Assembly: GCF_003591035.1 (NCBI RefSeq) | Contig: NZ_QYUO01000003.1 | Span: 1,054,001-1,118,000 of the forward strand | DNA length: 64,000 nt | Direction: 5' to 3' | Origin: Noviherbaspirillum saxi | Lineage (GTDB): Bacteria; Pseudomonadota; Gammaproteobacteria; Burkholderiales; Burkholderiaceae_D | Shown here: piece by piece, positions 28,417-36,494 of the stretch | How the letters are laid out: each line of letters begins with the position of its first letter | Numbering within the stretch: position 1 is the first letter of the stretch | Notes under the pieces: model-generated | The model's input: only the letters and a program-made list of their open reading frames with translations | What the model was told of the DNA's origin: nothing | Database searches by the model: none | Position numbers and translations under genes: made by a program

Positions 28417-28842
28417 CTAGGAATGCGCATTCATTAATTGATGGAGCATCGAACGGAATGCTTTTGCCGCTTCCGCTTTCCCCATATCTGCTCTGGCTTG
28501 TGCCAAGTCATAAAACGCAGAGGCGCCCATCAAGATACAGGCTTTTCTGACGCTGGCGTAGGTTGCTTCATGGAGCACACCGTCAAGTACCCTCACACAG
28601 ACAAATGGAATGGCGCTGTACCTGATGTCCGACTTGAGGGTTTGAAGCAACTCGAACATCCGACTTTCATCGAAATTTGTGCCGCACACGATAGCGTCGA
28701 TGTCGGAGCGGATCTGGTCCTGCACTGCAGCCAGGGAGTGACAGAAGACCAACCTGAATTCCGGCGACAATACGTTGGTCAGCCGTTCAACCCCTAGCGG
28801 CCTCACTGCAGCGAGTATGGTTTTTCTTCGGTCCTGATTCAA
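28417..28842 (-). CDS. Receiver-like (response regulator-type) protein
   Basis: The frame encodes about 141 residues with an alternating beta-alpha pattern ([94 protein letters not shown]) resembling a CheY-type receiver fold. The phospho-acceptor region reads [11 protein letters not shown], without a clean Asp at the expected beta-strand end, and the conserved Lys is missing, so it may be a pseudo-receiver. A TTG at 28842 with GGGAGA before it is the best start; an ATG at 28881 is also possible. Confidence 0.6.
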   Translation of the reverse strand: MNQDRRKTILAAVRPLGVERLTNVLSPEFRLVFCHSLAAVQDQIRSDIDAIVCGTNFDESRMFELLQTLKSDIRYSAIPFVCVRVLDGVLHEATYASVRKACILMGASAFYDLAQARADMGKAEAAKAFRSMLHQLMNAHS

Positions 28843-29211
28843 CTTATCTCCCTGAACACAACGAAGGGCCAACAACGACATTGAGTAACGTCTACGACGA
28901 CGACGGGGGTCGCAACGTCCGTTATGCTGACAGTCGACGGACCTGGATTTCCCACGCGTCAGGTTCAAACCTTATGGGCCTTATCACGGAGGTGTTAAGC
29001 CTCTATTTATGCCAGGTCTGACCACCATGTCAATTTCAGAATGACAACACTCAGGTGCGATAAGCGTAGGCCGGAGATTTAAGAAAGTCCTGGTGAGTCA
29101 CTTGGCAACAGTATGCGCTTAAAAGCGTCTCTTCTTGCATATTTGTATATTTGCATTTATGCAATATCATCCTGCTACAATGCGTGGTCGCGATACGGAG
29201 AGAGACCCGCC
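28843..29211. other. Intergenic region between divergent genes
   Basis: Promoter region for the receiver-like gene and the HDOD-GGDEF gene. The one pattern seen is the 29-base element at 29093-29121 shared with the LacI upstream region. There is no RNA gene recognised. Confidence 0.4.
29093..29121 (+). repeat. Short sequence element shared with 22862-22890
   Basis: GTGAGTCACTTGGCAACAG and the following ATGCGC block match 25 of 29 bases of the element before the LacI gene. It lies about 90 bases upstream of the HDOD-GGDEF start. Confidence 0.4.
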
Positions 29212-30654
29212 ATGAATGAGGATTTAATTCGTCAGCTCAAATGCTGCACAACGCTTCCTACGCCACCTTCCACCGCAGTACGCATTATCGAATTGGCAAA
29301 TAGTCCGAATGCAAGTCTGATGCAGATCGCTGACGCGGTCGCGTTTGATCCTGCTTTGGCGGCCAAAATGCTGAAAGTCGCAAACTCGCCTTTGTACAAT
29401 GCGCGCCGGTCGGCTGGGAACGTGCGGCAGGCAATCAGCTTGATGGGTACCCATGCGGCAATCACGATTGCATTGTCATTTTCTCTTGTGGGCGGTCTGA
29501 AATCGGCGCAGCACAATGCAAAAACAAACGTCTTTTGGAAACGTTCGATTTTGTCTGCGCTGGCCTGTCGGGTGCTTGCCCAGCATTTTCGTCTTCCTGC
29601 GGATGACCTCCTGTTGGCGGGCCTGTTGCAGGATATCGGCATCATTGCCTTGCAGACGGCGCTTTCCGAACGGTACGACGAGCTAGCGGCGAATGCGGTC
29701 GACCATGACACGCTGCTGCAAATCGAACGAGAGTTGCTAGGATCCGGCCATGATGAAGTCGGCTACTGGCTGTTGAAGCGCTGGCATCTGCCGGACCAGC
29801 TCGCGGTCTCCTGTTTAACCAGTCACATTCAACCTGCTTCAGAACCGGTTCCGGATGCCAACAGCTGCGTTGCTGTTTCCGGCTATCTTGCGGATGTGTT
29901 TCTGAAGCCCGACGATCCTGTCGCAACATTGAAGGCGACCAACGCGGGCGCCCGCTGGCTCGGCCTGGACGCGCAGGCACTCACCGACATCATCGAAGCA
30001 ATGCGTCATGGCCTCAAGGAAATCGAAGACCTTTTCGATATTCCGCTCATCGATGCGGCCCATGCCGAAGCCTTGGTTGCAGAAGCTAAGGAGTTGATTT
30101 TTGTCGCAAACCTACGCCAAATGCGGGAGATCGAGGAGCGCTCGCAACGGGACGCACTGACCGGCGCGTATAACCGGACCTATTTTGACGATGCGCTGAT
30201 CAGGGAATTCGAACTCGCAACCCGACATGGCTGGCCGCTGTCAGTAGCGGTCATCGATGTCGATCACTTCAAACAGATTAACGATACGTATGGGCACGCC
30301 GTCGGAGATGCGACGTTACAGTCCCTCACAAGAGTCATCCAGTCCCAGATCCGCAATGGCGATGTCTTTGCGCGTTATGGTGGTGAGGAGTTTACGCTGC
30401 TGTTTCCCGGCACGCCTGGTGAGGCTGCAGCAAAAGTGTTGTCCCGAATTCGCGAGACGATTGCAGCGTTTCATCATACTGTTGACGCCGAAACGGCATT
30501 CAAGGTGACGATCTCCATCGGACTCGCCTGTCATCTCAATACCAGTACGTCATTCCAGAGAGCGCAGAACCTGATTAACGCCGCCGACCAGGCGCTATAT
30601 ATTGCTAAAAGCTCGGGGCGTAACAAACTGGAAGAAGCGACAATCCATTTCTAA
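29212..30654 (+). CDS. HDOD-GGDEF signalling protein (probable diguanylate cyclase)
   Basis: The 480-residue soluble protein begins with an HDOD domain (residues about 10-210: LPTPPSTAVRIIELANSPNASLMQIADAVAFDPALAAKMLKVANSPLY, LLLAGLLQDIGIIAL), a degenerate HD fold used in signalling. A C-terminal GGDEF domain follows, with RDALTGAYNRTYFDDAL, DVDHFKQINDTYGHAVGD and an active-site RYGGEEF (about residue 390), so cyclase activity is expected. No inhibitory RxxD lies at the usual place. The start at 29212 has GGAGAGAG before it; the frame extends upstream without family support. It is likely to couple an HDOD-sensed cue to cyclic-di-GMP production. Confidence 0.94.
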   Translation: MNEDLIRQLKCCTTLPTPPSTAVRIIELANSPNASLMQIADAVAFDPALAAKMLKVANSPLYNARRSAGNVRQAISLMGTHAAITIALSFSLVGGLKSAQHNAKTNVFWKRSILSALACRVLAQHFRLPADDLLLAGLLQDIGIIALQTALSERYDELAANAVDHDTLLQIERELLGSGHDEVGYWLLKRWHLPDQLAVSCLTSHIQPASEPVPDANSCVAVSGYLADVFLKPDDPVATLKATNAGARWLGLDAQALTDIIEAMRHGLKEIEDLFDIPLIDAAHAEALVAEAKELIFVANLRQMREIEERSQRDALTGAYNRTYFDDALIREFELATRHGWPLSVAVIDVDHFKQINDTYGHAVGDATLQSLTRVIQSQIRNGDVFARYGGEEFTLLFPGTPGEAAAKVLSRIRETIAAFHHTVDAETAFKVTISIGLACHLNTSTSFQRAQNLINAADQALYIAKSSGRNKLEEATIHF

Positions 30655-30838
30655 CGAAGCGAGACCGTCATTGAACGACCCGCGAACTGGTTTCAAGTAA
30701 ATAGAATTTTTATTGGTCCAGCTTCACACCACATCAAACTTATTCGGGTTACGCTTGTCGATCTCCTAAAGGCGACGTATCGCGCCACGGCATAAGAATG
30801 CAAGCTTGATGAACCGGTACAACATGATGGAGAAACCG

Positions 30839-31294
30839 ATGAGCGGACATCAATCGCAGCGAGCCATGTTAAAGGCTGAGAAGAAGGACCTGACCAGGCA
30901 AATCAAAGAACTCGCAAAGAAGCTGACTGGCATAGAGCGTATGTTGGACAAACTTGATGCTCAAACCGCACGTCCGGCCGGTGCGGCGCATAAGGCCGTC
31001 AAGGCAAAACGATCCGAGCGGACAGGCAGGCGAACAAATCAGCAAGAAGGTGGATTGCCTAAGACCGGCGGAGAATTCTGGATCAGCATGATGGGAAAGC
31101 GTCCGCGCTCTTTTACGGATGTGGTGACTCGCGCCGAGGCGACCATTGCGAAGTCAATGAAGAAAGAACTTACTGAAGACGACAAACGCAAGCTCAGTCT
31201 GCGTGCACGCGTGGCAATCAAAACCCTGGCTGATACCAAAGCGATCAACAGCGTCGGGTCCGGCCGCGCACGTCGTTATAGCGCGCACGCATAG
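30839..31294 (+). CDS. Basic, helical hypothetical protein
   Basis: About 151 residues beginning MSGHQSQRAMLKAEKKDLTRQIKELAKKLTGIERMLDKLDAQ, a likely coiled coil, then a Lys/Arg-rich linker and a C-terminal helical part (TEDDKRKLSLRARVAIKTLADTKAINSVGSGRARRYS). It is strongly basic, so DNA or RNA binding is possible, but no family is recognised. GGAGA lies a few bases before the start; ATGs at 30806 and 30824 are alternatives. Confidence 0.7.
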   Translation: MSGHQSQRAMLKAEKKDLTRQIKELAKKLTGIERMLDKLDAQTARPAGAAHKAVKAKRSERTGRRTNQQEGGLPKTGGEFWISMMGKRPRSFTDVVTRAEATIAKSMKKELTEDDKRKLSLRARVAIKTLADTKAINSVGSGRARRYSAHA

Positions 31295-31489
31295 GGTTAC
31301 GTTTGCTCCCGATGCCGTCATGACGTCCTCACGACATTGCCGATAAAGTTTGCATCGTCGAATCGTTTTGAGCCGGAAAATAGTCCGGGAGGTTGAAGAA
31401 CGTCTTTCAATAGACAGAGATACCCGTTCCGCTTGATTTTCGTGTTCGAGGCAGTCGAGGCAATGAATCAGCGAATTCAAAAAAGCTTC

Positions 31490-31517
31490 TTGAAACCGGC
31501 ACGATCGGCCTTATATG
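31490..31517 (+). promoter_or_regulatory. Sigma-70-type promoter for small-RNA candidate 1
   Basis: TTGAAA, a 16-base spacer and TATATG form a good promoter in a gene-free stretch. Transcription would begin near 31523-31525. Confidence 0.5.
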
Positions 31518-31522
31518 AAACG

Positions 31523-31640
31523 ACAGTTGGCCATCAAGTTCGATCCTAATGGGCTTGTGGCGCGTAACTGCACAGAACGTCTCCTCCGTCCTTTTTCTGG
31601 ATCGGATTTGCCCGCCCCTGAAAAGGGCGCGGGCTCTTTT
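31523..31640 (+). ncRNA. Small-RNA candidate 1 with an anti-Shine-Dalgarno motif
   Basis: Between a plausible promoter (31490-31517) and a Rho-independent terminator (GCCCGC...GCGGGC then CTCTTTT, 31610-31640) lies about 118 bases without a protein frame. At 31580-31587 it carries TCTCCTCC, complementary to ribosome-binding sites, and 22 bases later GGATTTGCCCGC starts the terminator. The same arrangement recurs at 31860-31925, which suggests a duplicated regulatory RNA. Function and exact 5' end are inferred. Confidence 0.5.
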
Positions 31641-31744
31641 GCTGTCGGTTGATATTGCATTGCACAATGACATTTTGTCGGATGTCGAGCACAATCGCCT
31701 GCGTAGTACAAAAAATCCAAAATCAAAGAGACGGTCGGAGACAG

Positions 31745-31779
31745 AAAAGGCCCGTAACGCTATGCGTTACGGGCCTTTT
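31745..31779. terminator. Strong bidirectional terminator hairpin
   Basis: A perfect 16 bp stem (AAAAGGCCCGTAACGC pairing with GCGTTACGGGCCTTTT) with a three-base loop. The A/T ends give U runs on both strands, so it should stop transcription from both sides. No adjacent gene is seen for it, so a third short transcript may end here. Confidence 0.8.
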
Positions 31780-31832
31780 GCTTGTTATTCTTTATAGCAA
31801 TATCTGATATCACAAATAGAAAGCAGACGCAT

Positions 31833-31925
31833 GAGGGCACCGGGAGTAAGATGAGATTGTCTCCTCCAACTCTCCTTGAATTGGATTTGCCCGCACACCG
31901 CAAGGTTTGCGGGCTTTTTTCTTTT
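31833..31925 (+). ncRNA. Small-RNA candidate 2, look-alike of candidate 1
   Basis: TCTCCTCC at 31860-31867 is followed after 21 bases by GGATTTGCCCGC and a terminator (GCCCGCA...TTGCGGGC then a long T run, 31889-31925). The order and spacing match candidate 1 at 31580-31640, while the bases between differ. A possible promoter (TTGTTA, 17 bases, TGATAT) lies upstream near 31783-31811. Only part of this is certain: the terminator is clear, the 5' end is a guess. Confidence 0.45.
31889..31925 (+). terminator. Rho-independent terminator of small-RNA candidate 2
   Basis: GCCCGCA and TTGCGGGC pair around an 11-base loop and are followed by TTTTTTCTTTT, a classic intrinsic terminator in a region with no protein-coding gene. 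Confidence 0.8.
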
Positions 31926-32056
31926 GGTCTGGAGAAGTTAGTCAGACTGTTCAGACTGAGTTGATTGCTGAAGCATCTTTCCCTGGCGCGGCACTTCCAC
32001 TGCGAATTGTCGCCTACAAAAACAGTGCAAGAACCATAGCGATGCCCCTGCTTCAC

Positions 32057-32230
32057 TAGAGCAGTTTCACCCTGACTTGCCAGGCGAGGCCGAGGCGATT
32101 TGCCTGTGGAACAAGGCGCGGCGACGCGACATGGCGAGCCATGGCAAGGAGGCCTCGGCGGCCCCCGACAACGCAGTGCCGCGGGCAAAGCGTCCGGCAT
32201 CGACGGTACAGTCAGGGTGAAACTGCTCTA
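32057..32230. mobile_element. 174 bp MITE-like element with 20 bp perfect terminal repeats and TA duplication
   Basis: The ends are exact inverted repeats (TAGAGCAGTTTCACCCTGAC and its complement), and TA flanks each side, as expected for elements moved by IS630/Tc1-mariner transposases. It contains no protein frame. A decayed relative lies at 9434-9515, and a second, sequence-distinct family of the same size with similar tips (GAGCGGATT) lies at 53915 and 55309. Confidence 0.85.
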
Positions 32231-32516
32231 ATCTCCCCTGCGACGGCTGATCTGGCAGCGCTCGCGCAAATTGCCCTGGGGCGTTACGACATCGACACGC
32301 TCGGTCGTGTACCAATCGGGCTTTTTATCGAGTTCCCTTATCAAGATAGCATTGAGTCAAATCTTGCGATAGATCAATAGGGCACGCTCATGACGCCGAA
32401 ATAATGAACTCCCGCTTGCTGATTCTGGCAGCTGGACCGCGCAGTAAGGCGCAGGGCTCGTGTATTTACCCTATGGACGAACAGTTTTAATTCACTTTTC
32501 ATGATCGGAAGAGGCA
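32231..32516. other. Leader region of the cold-shock gene
   Basis: About 285 bases between the MITE and the cold-shock gene. The last 120-150 bases probably form the long 5' leader usual for such genes, which folds differently with temperature. No other feature is recognised. Confidence 0.4.
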
Positions 32517-32720
32517 ATGGCGACAGGTACCGTGAAATGGTTTAACGATGCAAAGGGCTTTGGATTCATTACACCCGACGCTGGGGGCGAAGATTTATTT
32601 GCACATTTTTCTGCCATACAGTCCAATGGATTCAAATCCCTGAAAGAAGGGCAGAAGGTCAGCTTCGAAGTGACACAAGGCCCTAAAGGAAAGCAAGCGT
32701 CAAATATTCAGCCGATCTAA
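32517..32720 (+). CDS. Cold-shock protein (CspA family)
   Basis: The 67-residue protein is a single cold-shock (OB-fold) domain that binds single-stranded RNA and DNA and melts RNA structure. Both RNA-binding motifs are intact: KGFGFI (RNP1) and DLFAHFSAI (RNP2). The length and the [31 protein letters not shown] start are standard for beta-proteobacteria. GGAAGAGG lies before the start. Confidence 0.97.
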   Translation: MATGTVKWFNDAKGFGFITPDAGGEDLFAHFSAIQSNGFKSLKEGQKVSFEVTQGPKGKQASNIQPI

Positions 32721-32924
32721 ACACCACATCGGCAGAAGGTCATTACTCGTCTAATCAGAATGACCGGTCCCCACGGGACAGTGGTGACCGCGTTATTTGC
32801 AAGCCTGTCTGATAGGATGGATTCCGATGGGTGTTGCGCGTGCTGACTAGGTCCAAATGTTTCTGGCGCTGCATGCTCAATGGCCGTGCAAGAAAATCAG
32901 CCGCATGCTTCTTACTCGTTGAGA

Positions 32925-33456
32925 AGGCAAACTCAATGAAGGAATTGCCGGCGCCGAACCGCACGCGCCAGTACCGGTTGATGAGCCAGAACGGATTATT
33001 GCTGGTTCATCAACCGCAGAAGCAGCCGGACCGCCCGCATGAGCGTGTAAGTACGCTGAAGTCGAACTTCGTTGGGCGTGGATGCTTTGACATTCCCTGC
33101 CGGAATCGGACTGTGGTGCGCGCGACATGTCTGATCGACACCTATGACCGTGAGACCATCGCCCCGCGTGCAACGGCGGGTGGCTTCGATGGCGAGACCG
33201 TGCGGGACCTGATGCTGCTATGTGCGGAGCGGCGATTTGGCTGCTCGTTGGAGCTGGTGCCGTGTTTTAAGCCGGTACGAAGCCCGGAGTCGAACGGGCT
33301 GTAGAATTGTCTGTAAAGACGTTCAAACGCGATTACGTGTACGTTCACGACCGTCCGGACGCTGCCACCGTCCCGGCACAGTTGGATCGCAGGTTCGACG
33401 ATTGCAATGAGTCACACCCGCACAAGGGCTTTCCCTGAGAATCCATGCGCTGAAGC
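32925..33456 (+). pseudogene. Decayed IS3-family (IS2-type) transposase orfB
   Basis: The stretch encodes pieces of an IS3-family integrase-type transposase. The first is LVHQPQKQPDRPHERV, then CRNRTVVRATCLIDTYDRETIAPRATAGGFDGETVRDLMLLCAERRFG, the beta-strand with the first catalytic Asp, the region that in intact copies leads to the second Asp. An internal deletion removes the TDNGS part. After a frame change follow SPESNGL and VKTFKRDYVYVHDRPDAATVPAQLDRRFDDCNESHPHKGF, the region with the catalytic Glu in intact copies. Several stops and a deletion make it non-functional. It lies directly upstream of the DSF island. Confidence 0.8.
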
Positions 33457-33612
33457 ACAGTACTTCAACAATCATCAATTTTATTGCCATGGTGCAATAA
33501 AATGGGAATTGGCCGATAATACGTTTGCCCAAACCAGCCGTTTGTCCGCTTCTTGAACTTTATGCCCTCGAGGGCTCGCCTCGAATCGATTTACCCTGCC
33601 TTTAGAGGGCTT

Positions 33613-35610
33613 ATGGATACCGAAAACACACCTAATTCGCTGCTTTTCACACATTTCGGTACCTATAATCCCTATTGGTGGCTATCTTCGGACAGCGACG
33701 CCTTAAAACTATCCCAAAATACCCAATCTTCGTCTCGCGCAATACGGTTGTCTCCAGAGCAGGCATCGCAGGTGCGAGCCCTACTGGGTATCACAGCATG
33801 CCTGCGCTTGGAAGTAATGCTGTTTGACGATCCGATAACGTTATACCTTGTAGGCCGGAAGGTCGATGCATGGACGTGGGCCGGTACTGCTTCAGACTAT
33901 CGCGACATTGACTCGCTTGCAAACTGCCTCTCGCAAGGTATTGCCTACTCAGAGCAGGTGGTATCGGAAGTGAACTCCCTTGTCGTCATCATCGATAGTA
34001 ATGGAAAAATCAAGCGATTCAATCGACTGTGTGAGGAAGTTACGGGCTTCAAGGAAGAAAATGTAGTCGGTCACGATGCGCATGATTTGTTCATGCCGGA
34101 CACCGAGCATGAGGAAGCGCGGGCCAACATCAAAGAGTTTTTTAAATCGAAAAAGCCCTTTGACATTGTTCGTCCCGTCAATGGAAAGTACGGTATCCGC
34201 CAAATTTTATGGCGAAACAAAATCGTTGAGAGTGGTAGTGGAGTAAATGAAAACTATCTGATCTGCTCTGGCACCGATATTACCGAGGAGCGACGTGTAA
34301 AGGCGCGCCTATTAGAACTGGCAAATAACGACGTGCTCACCGGCCTTCCGAATCGGCACGCAATTCAGGAAGCCATTGCCTCCGCTACCAGCCGTTCGGA
34401 CGAAATACCGTTCGCAGTACTCTTTATAGACTTGGATAACTTCAAGAAGGTTAACGACTACTACGGCCACCTGATTGGTGATGAACTCATTAAAGCGGCT
34501 GCATTGGCGATTCGATCGTGTCTGCGTGAGGGGGACACGATCGCTCGTTTAGGAGGAGATGAGTTTCTGGTCGTCATTCACGATGCAACACCACAAGGCG
34601 TTGAGTCGATCACAAAGAGAGTGATCGAACGGATGAAGGAACCATTTTATGTAAATTATGTTGAGCTTTATGCTACGTGCTCGATTGGGATAGCCCTGTT
34701 TCCTGACCATGGGAAATCAATGGAGGAACTGGTCCGACATGCCGATATGGCGATGTATGCAGCAAAAGAAGAGGGCAGAAATACGTATCGGCTCTTTGCT
34801 TTGGACATGAATGAAAAGGTCAGTAAATTTGTTTGGCTTGATACCAATCTTCGTAAAGCTATAAGTGAAGGGCAATTTGAACTGCATTACCAGCCAAAGA
34901 AGAATCTGAAAACAGGAAAAACGGAGAGTGTGGAGGCATTGATTCGATGGAACTCACCCGAACGTGGCCTTATCTCTCCGCTCGAATTTATACCTTACGC
35001 AGAAGAATCCGGGTTAATTGTGCCGCTCGGTAAATGGGTAATGGAAGAAGCAGCGCGTCAAGCCGGTAAGTGGAAACAGCAAGGTCTGAAAATTCGCATT
35101 GCGATTAATTTGTCCGCCCGCCAGCTGAGATCCCCTGAACTAATTAACGAATTCAAAAAAGCGCTGTTGAGAGAAAACATTTTTCCGTCCATGCTCGATC
35201 TAGAACTTACGGAAAGCTGCTTAATTGAAGATGAGTTACTTGCATTAAATTTAATCAAGGAATTCTCAGACCTTGGCGCGGAAGTTCATCTTGATGATTT
35301 TGGAACCGGATATTCATCGCTGTCGCATTTGGCACGATTGCCTATCGACTCGATCAAACTCGACCGAAGTTTCATCCATTCTATTCATAACGATATCAGA
35401 GCCCAGCGATTATTGCGGTCCATGGTGGCCGTCGCGCAAGAGCTGGAGCTTCAGGTAGTTGCCGAAGGTGTCGAGACGCAGGATCAACTTGAATTTCTCC
35501 GTGGAATAGGCGTCGATCACGCGCAAGGCTATCTTTTTGCAAAACCTATGCGCGTTGCCGAATTGGAGGTATGGATGACTCACTCAAGCACACTTAAGAG
35601 CGTCGCATAA
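33613..35610 (+). CDS. rpfR: RpfR-type DSF receptor with PAS, GGDEF and EAL domains
   Basis: The 665-residue protein has the RpfR/PdeR layout. The N-terminal part (LFTHFGTYNPYWWLSSDSDALKLS) is the domain that contacts RpfF, and the following PAS domain (about residues 115-235) binds the cis-2-unsaturated fatty-acid signal. A GGDEF domain with RLGGDEF (about residue 314) and an RxxD inhibitory site (REGD) comes next. The EAL phosphodiesterase follows (EALIRW, about 441, and DDFGTGYSSL). Binding of the signal raises cyclic-di-GMP hydrolysis. The start at 33613 (MDTENTPNSL) has AGAGGG before it and gives the family length; the upstream extension does not. It ends 11 bases from the convergent rpfF gene. 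Codon use is AT-richer than in most neighbours. Confidence 0.92.
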   Translation: MDTENTPNSLLFTHFGTYNPYWWLSSDSDALKLSQNTQSSSRAIRLSPEQASQVRALLGITACLRLEVMLFDDPITLYLVGRKVDAWTWAGTASDYRDIDSLANCLSQGIAYSEQVVSEVNSLVVIIDSNGKIKRFNRLCEEVTGFKEENVVGHDAHDLFMPDTEHEEARANIKEFFKSKKPFDIVRPVNGKYGIRQILWRNKIVESGSGVNENYLICSGTDITEERRVKARLLELANNDVLTGLPNRHAIQEAIASATSRSDEIPFAVLFIDLDNFKKVNDYYGHLIGDELIKAAALAIRSCLREGDTIARLGGDEFLVVIHDATPQGVESITKRVIERMKEPFYVNYVELYATCSIGIALFPDHGKSMEELVRHADMAMYAAKEEGRNTYRLFALDMNEKVSKFVWLDTNLRKAISEGQFELHYQPKKNLKTGKTESVEALIRWNSPERGLISPLEFIPYAEESGLIVPLGKWVMEEAARQAGKWKQQGLKIRIAINLSARQLRSPELINEFKKALLRENIFPSMLDLELTESCLIEDELLALNLIKEFSDLGAEVHLDDFGTGYSSLSHLARLPIDSIKLDRSFIHSIHNDIRAQRLLRSMVAVAQELELQVVAEGVETQDQLEFLRGIGVDHAQGYLFAKPMRVAELEVWMTHSSTLKSVA

Positions 35611-35621
35611 TCACATCCGCT

Positions 35622-36494
35622 CTAGGCTGCCACAGCAAGCGGAGACTTCCCAAGTCGCCGGTTCTGTAACATGACGAGTCGTTCCATGTACGCCAAGTCC
35701 GTTTCAGTTAAATGAAATGCGGTCTCTGCCCAGTCCTCTGTAATGGCAACCAGTTCGGCTTTATCAACCGGGTTCACACGGCGCCGGGTACGCAGCATCG
35801 CACGAATACCATTCAGCTTAGGCCTCACCTCATCAATAAACGTGCGAGTTTCCTTGTAGGCATCTCCAGTGTCGAAGACCCGGTCAACAAGCCCTCTCTG
35901 CGCATACCATTCGCCGCTGTGAGATTCACCGGTGCTGATTAACTCTTCCGCGAGTCGGCTATTCACTTTGCGTGCCACTAAAGAATAAGCCCCCATGCCT
36001 GGAAAGAGGTTAAACGCGATTTCCGGAAAACCAAGTTTGGCATCTTTTTGTGCAAAAACGTATTCATGTGCCAGAGCCGATTCAAAACCACCGCCAAGTG
36101 CAGTACCTTCAATCATTGCAATCGTAATCGCTCCAACACCAAAGCCATTTAGCGCAGCATAGGCGGCATCGACGCAAGCAAGGGCGTAAGTCCGCAACGC
36201 TTTGCGATTCTTGGCGCGAATCTGCGATGCAAAGTAGGCAAGATCCCCACCGACATTGAACATGTTAGGTACATCGGAACCGGTTACCCAAAAATCTATT
36301 GGCAGCCCGCAATTTGCAGCCGCTCTCATCAATTTGTCCAGATCCCGCAGCAATTCAGAGTTGAAGCAAGGCCTTGGATGGGCATGCTGCATGACCCACA
36401 AGACATGACGATCCTCTTCATACCACGCAGACATCTGTGAAAGAGGCCCAGCCTCCTCAAAACGGCGGCAGTTTGGATGGTTGTGTAGTTGCAT
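35622..36494 (-). CDS. rpfF: DSF synthase RpfF (crotonase family)
   Basis: RpfF makes the diffusible signal factor, a cis-2-unsaturated fatty acid, from an acyl-ACP by dehydration and thioester cleavage. The 290-residue protein has the crotonase fold with both catalytic Glu at the RpfF spacing of 20: E138 in ALGGGFESAL and E158 in GFPEIAFNLFPGMGA. The N-terminus (FEEAGPLSQMSAWYEEDRHVLWVMQHAHPRPCFNSELLRDL) also matches. It is convergent with rpfR, as in Burkholderia-type modules, and its ATG shares one base with the stop of the upstream desaturase (TAATG), so the two are translationally coupled. Confidence 0.92.
   Translation of the reverse strand: MQLHNHPNCRRFEEAGPLSQMSAWYEEDRHVLWVMQHAHPRPCFNSELLRDLDKLMRAAANCGLPIDFWVTGSDVPNMFNVGGDLAYFASQIRAKNRKALRTYALACVDAAYAALNGFGVGAITIAMIEGTALGGGFESALAHEYVFAQKDAKLGFPEIAFNLFPGMGAYSLVARKVNSRLAEELISTGESHSGEWYAQRGLVDRVFDTGDAYKETRTFIDEVRPKLNGIRAMLRTRRRVNPVDKAELVAITEDWAETAFHLTETDLAYMERLVMLQNRRLGKSPLAVAA

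Noticed and set aside
32141..32380. Open frame of 79 residues across the right end of the MITE
   Set aside because: It starts inside the MITE and has no ribosome site or family; it could be a disrupted gene but there is no evidence.
35616..35626. ATCCGCTCTA at the rpfF stop as a MITE end
   Set aside because: It matches the right tip of the 53915/55309 MITEs for ten bases only, with no second terminal repeat within 200 bases, and it lies within coding sequence.
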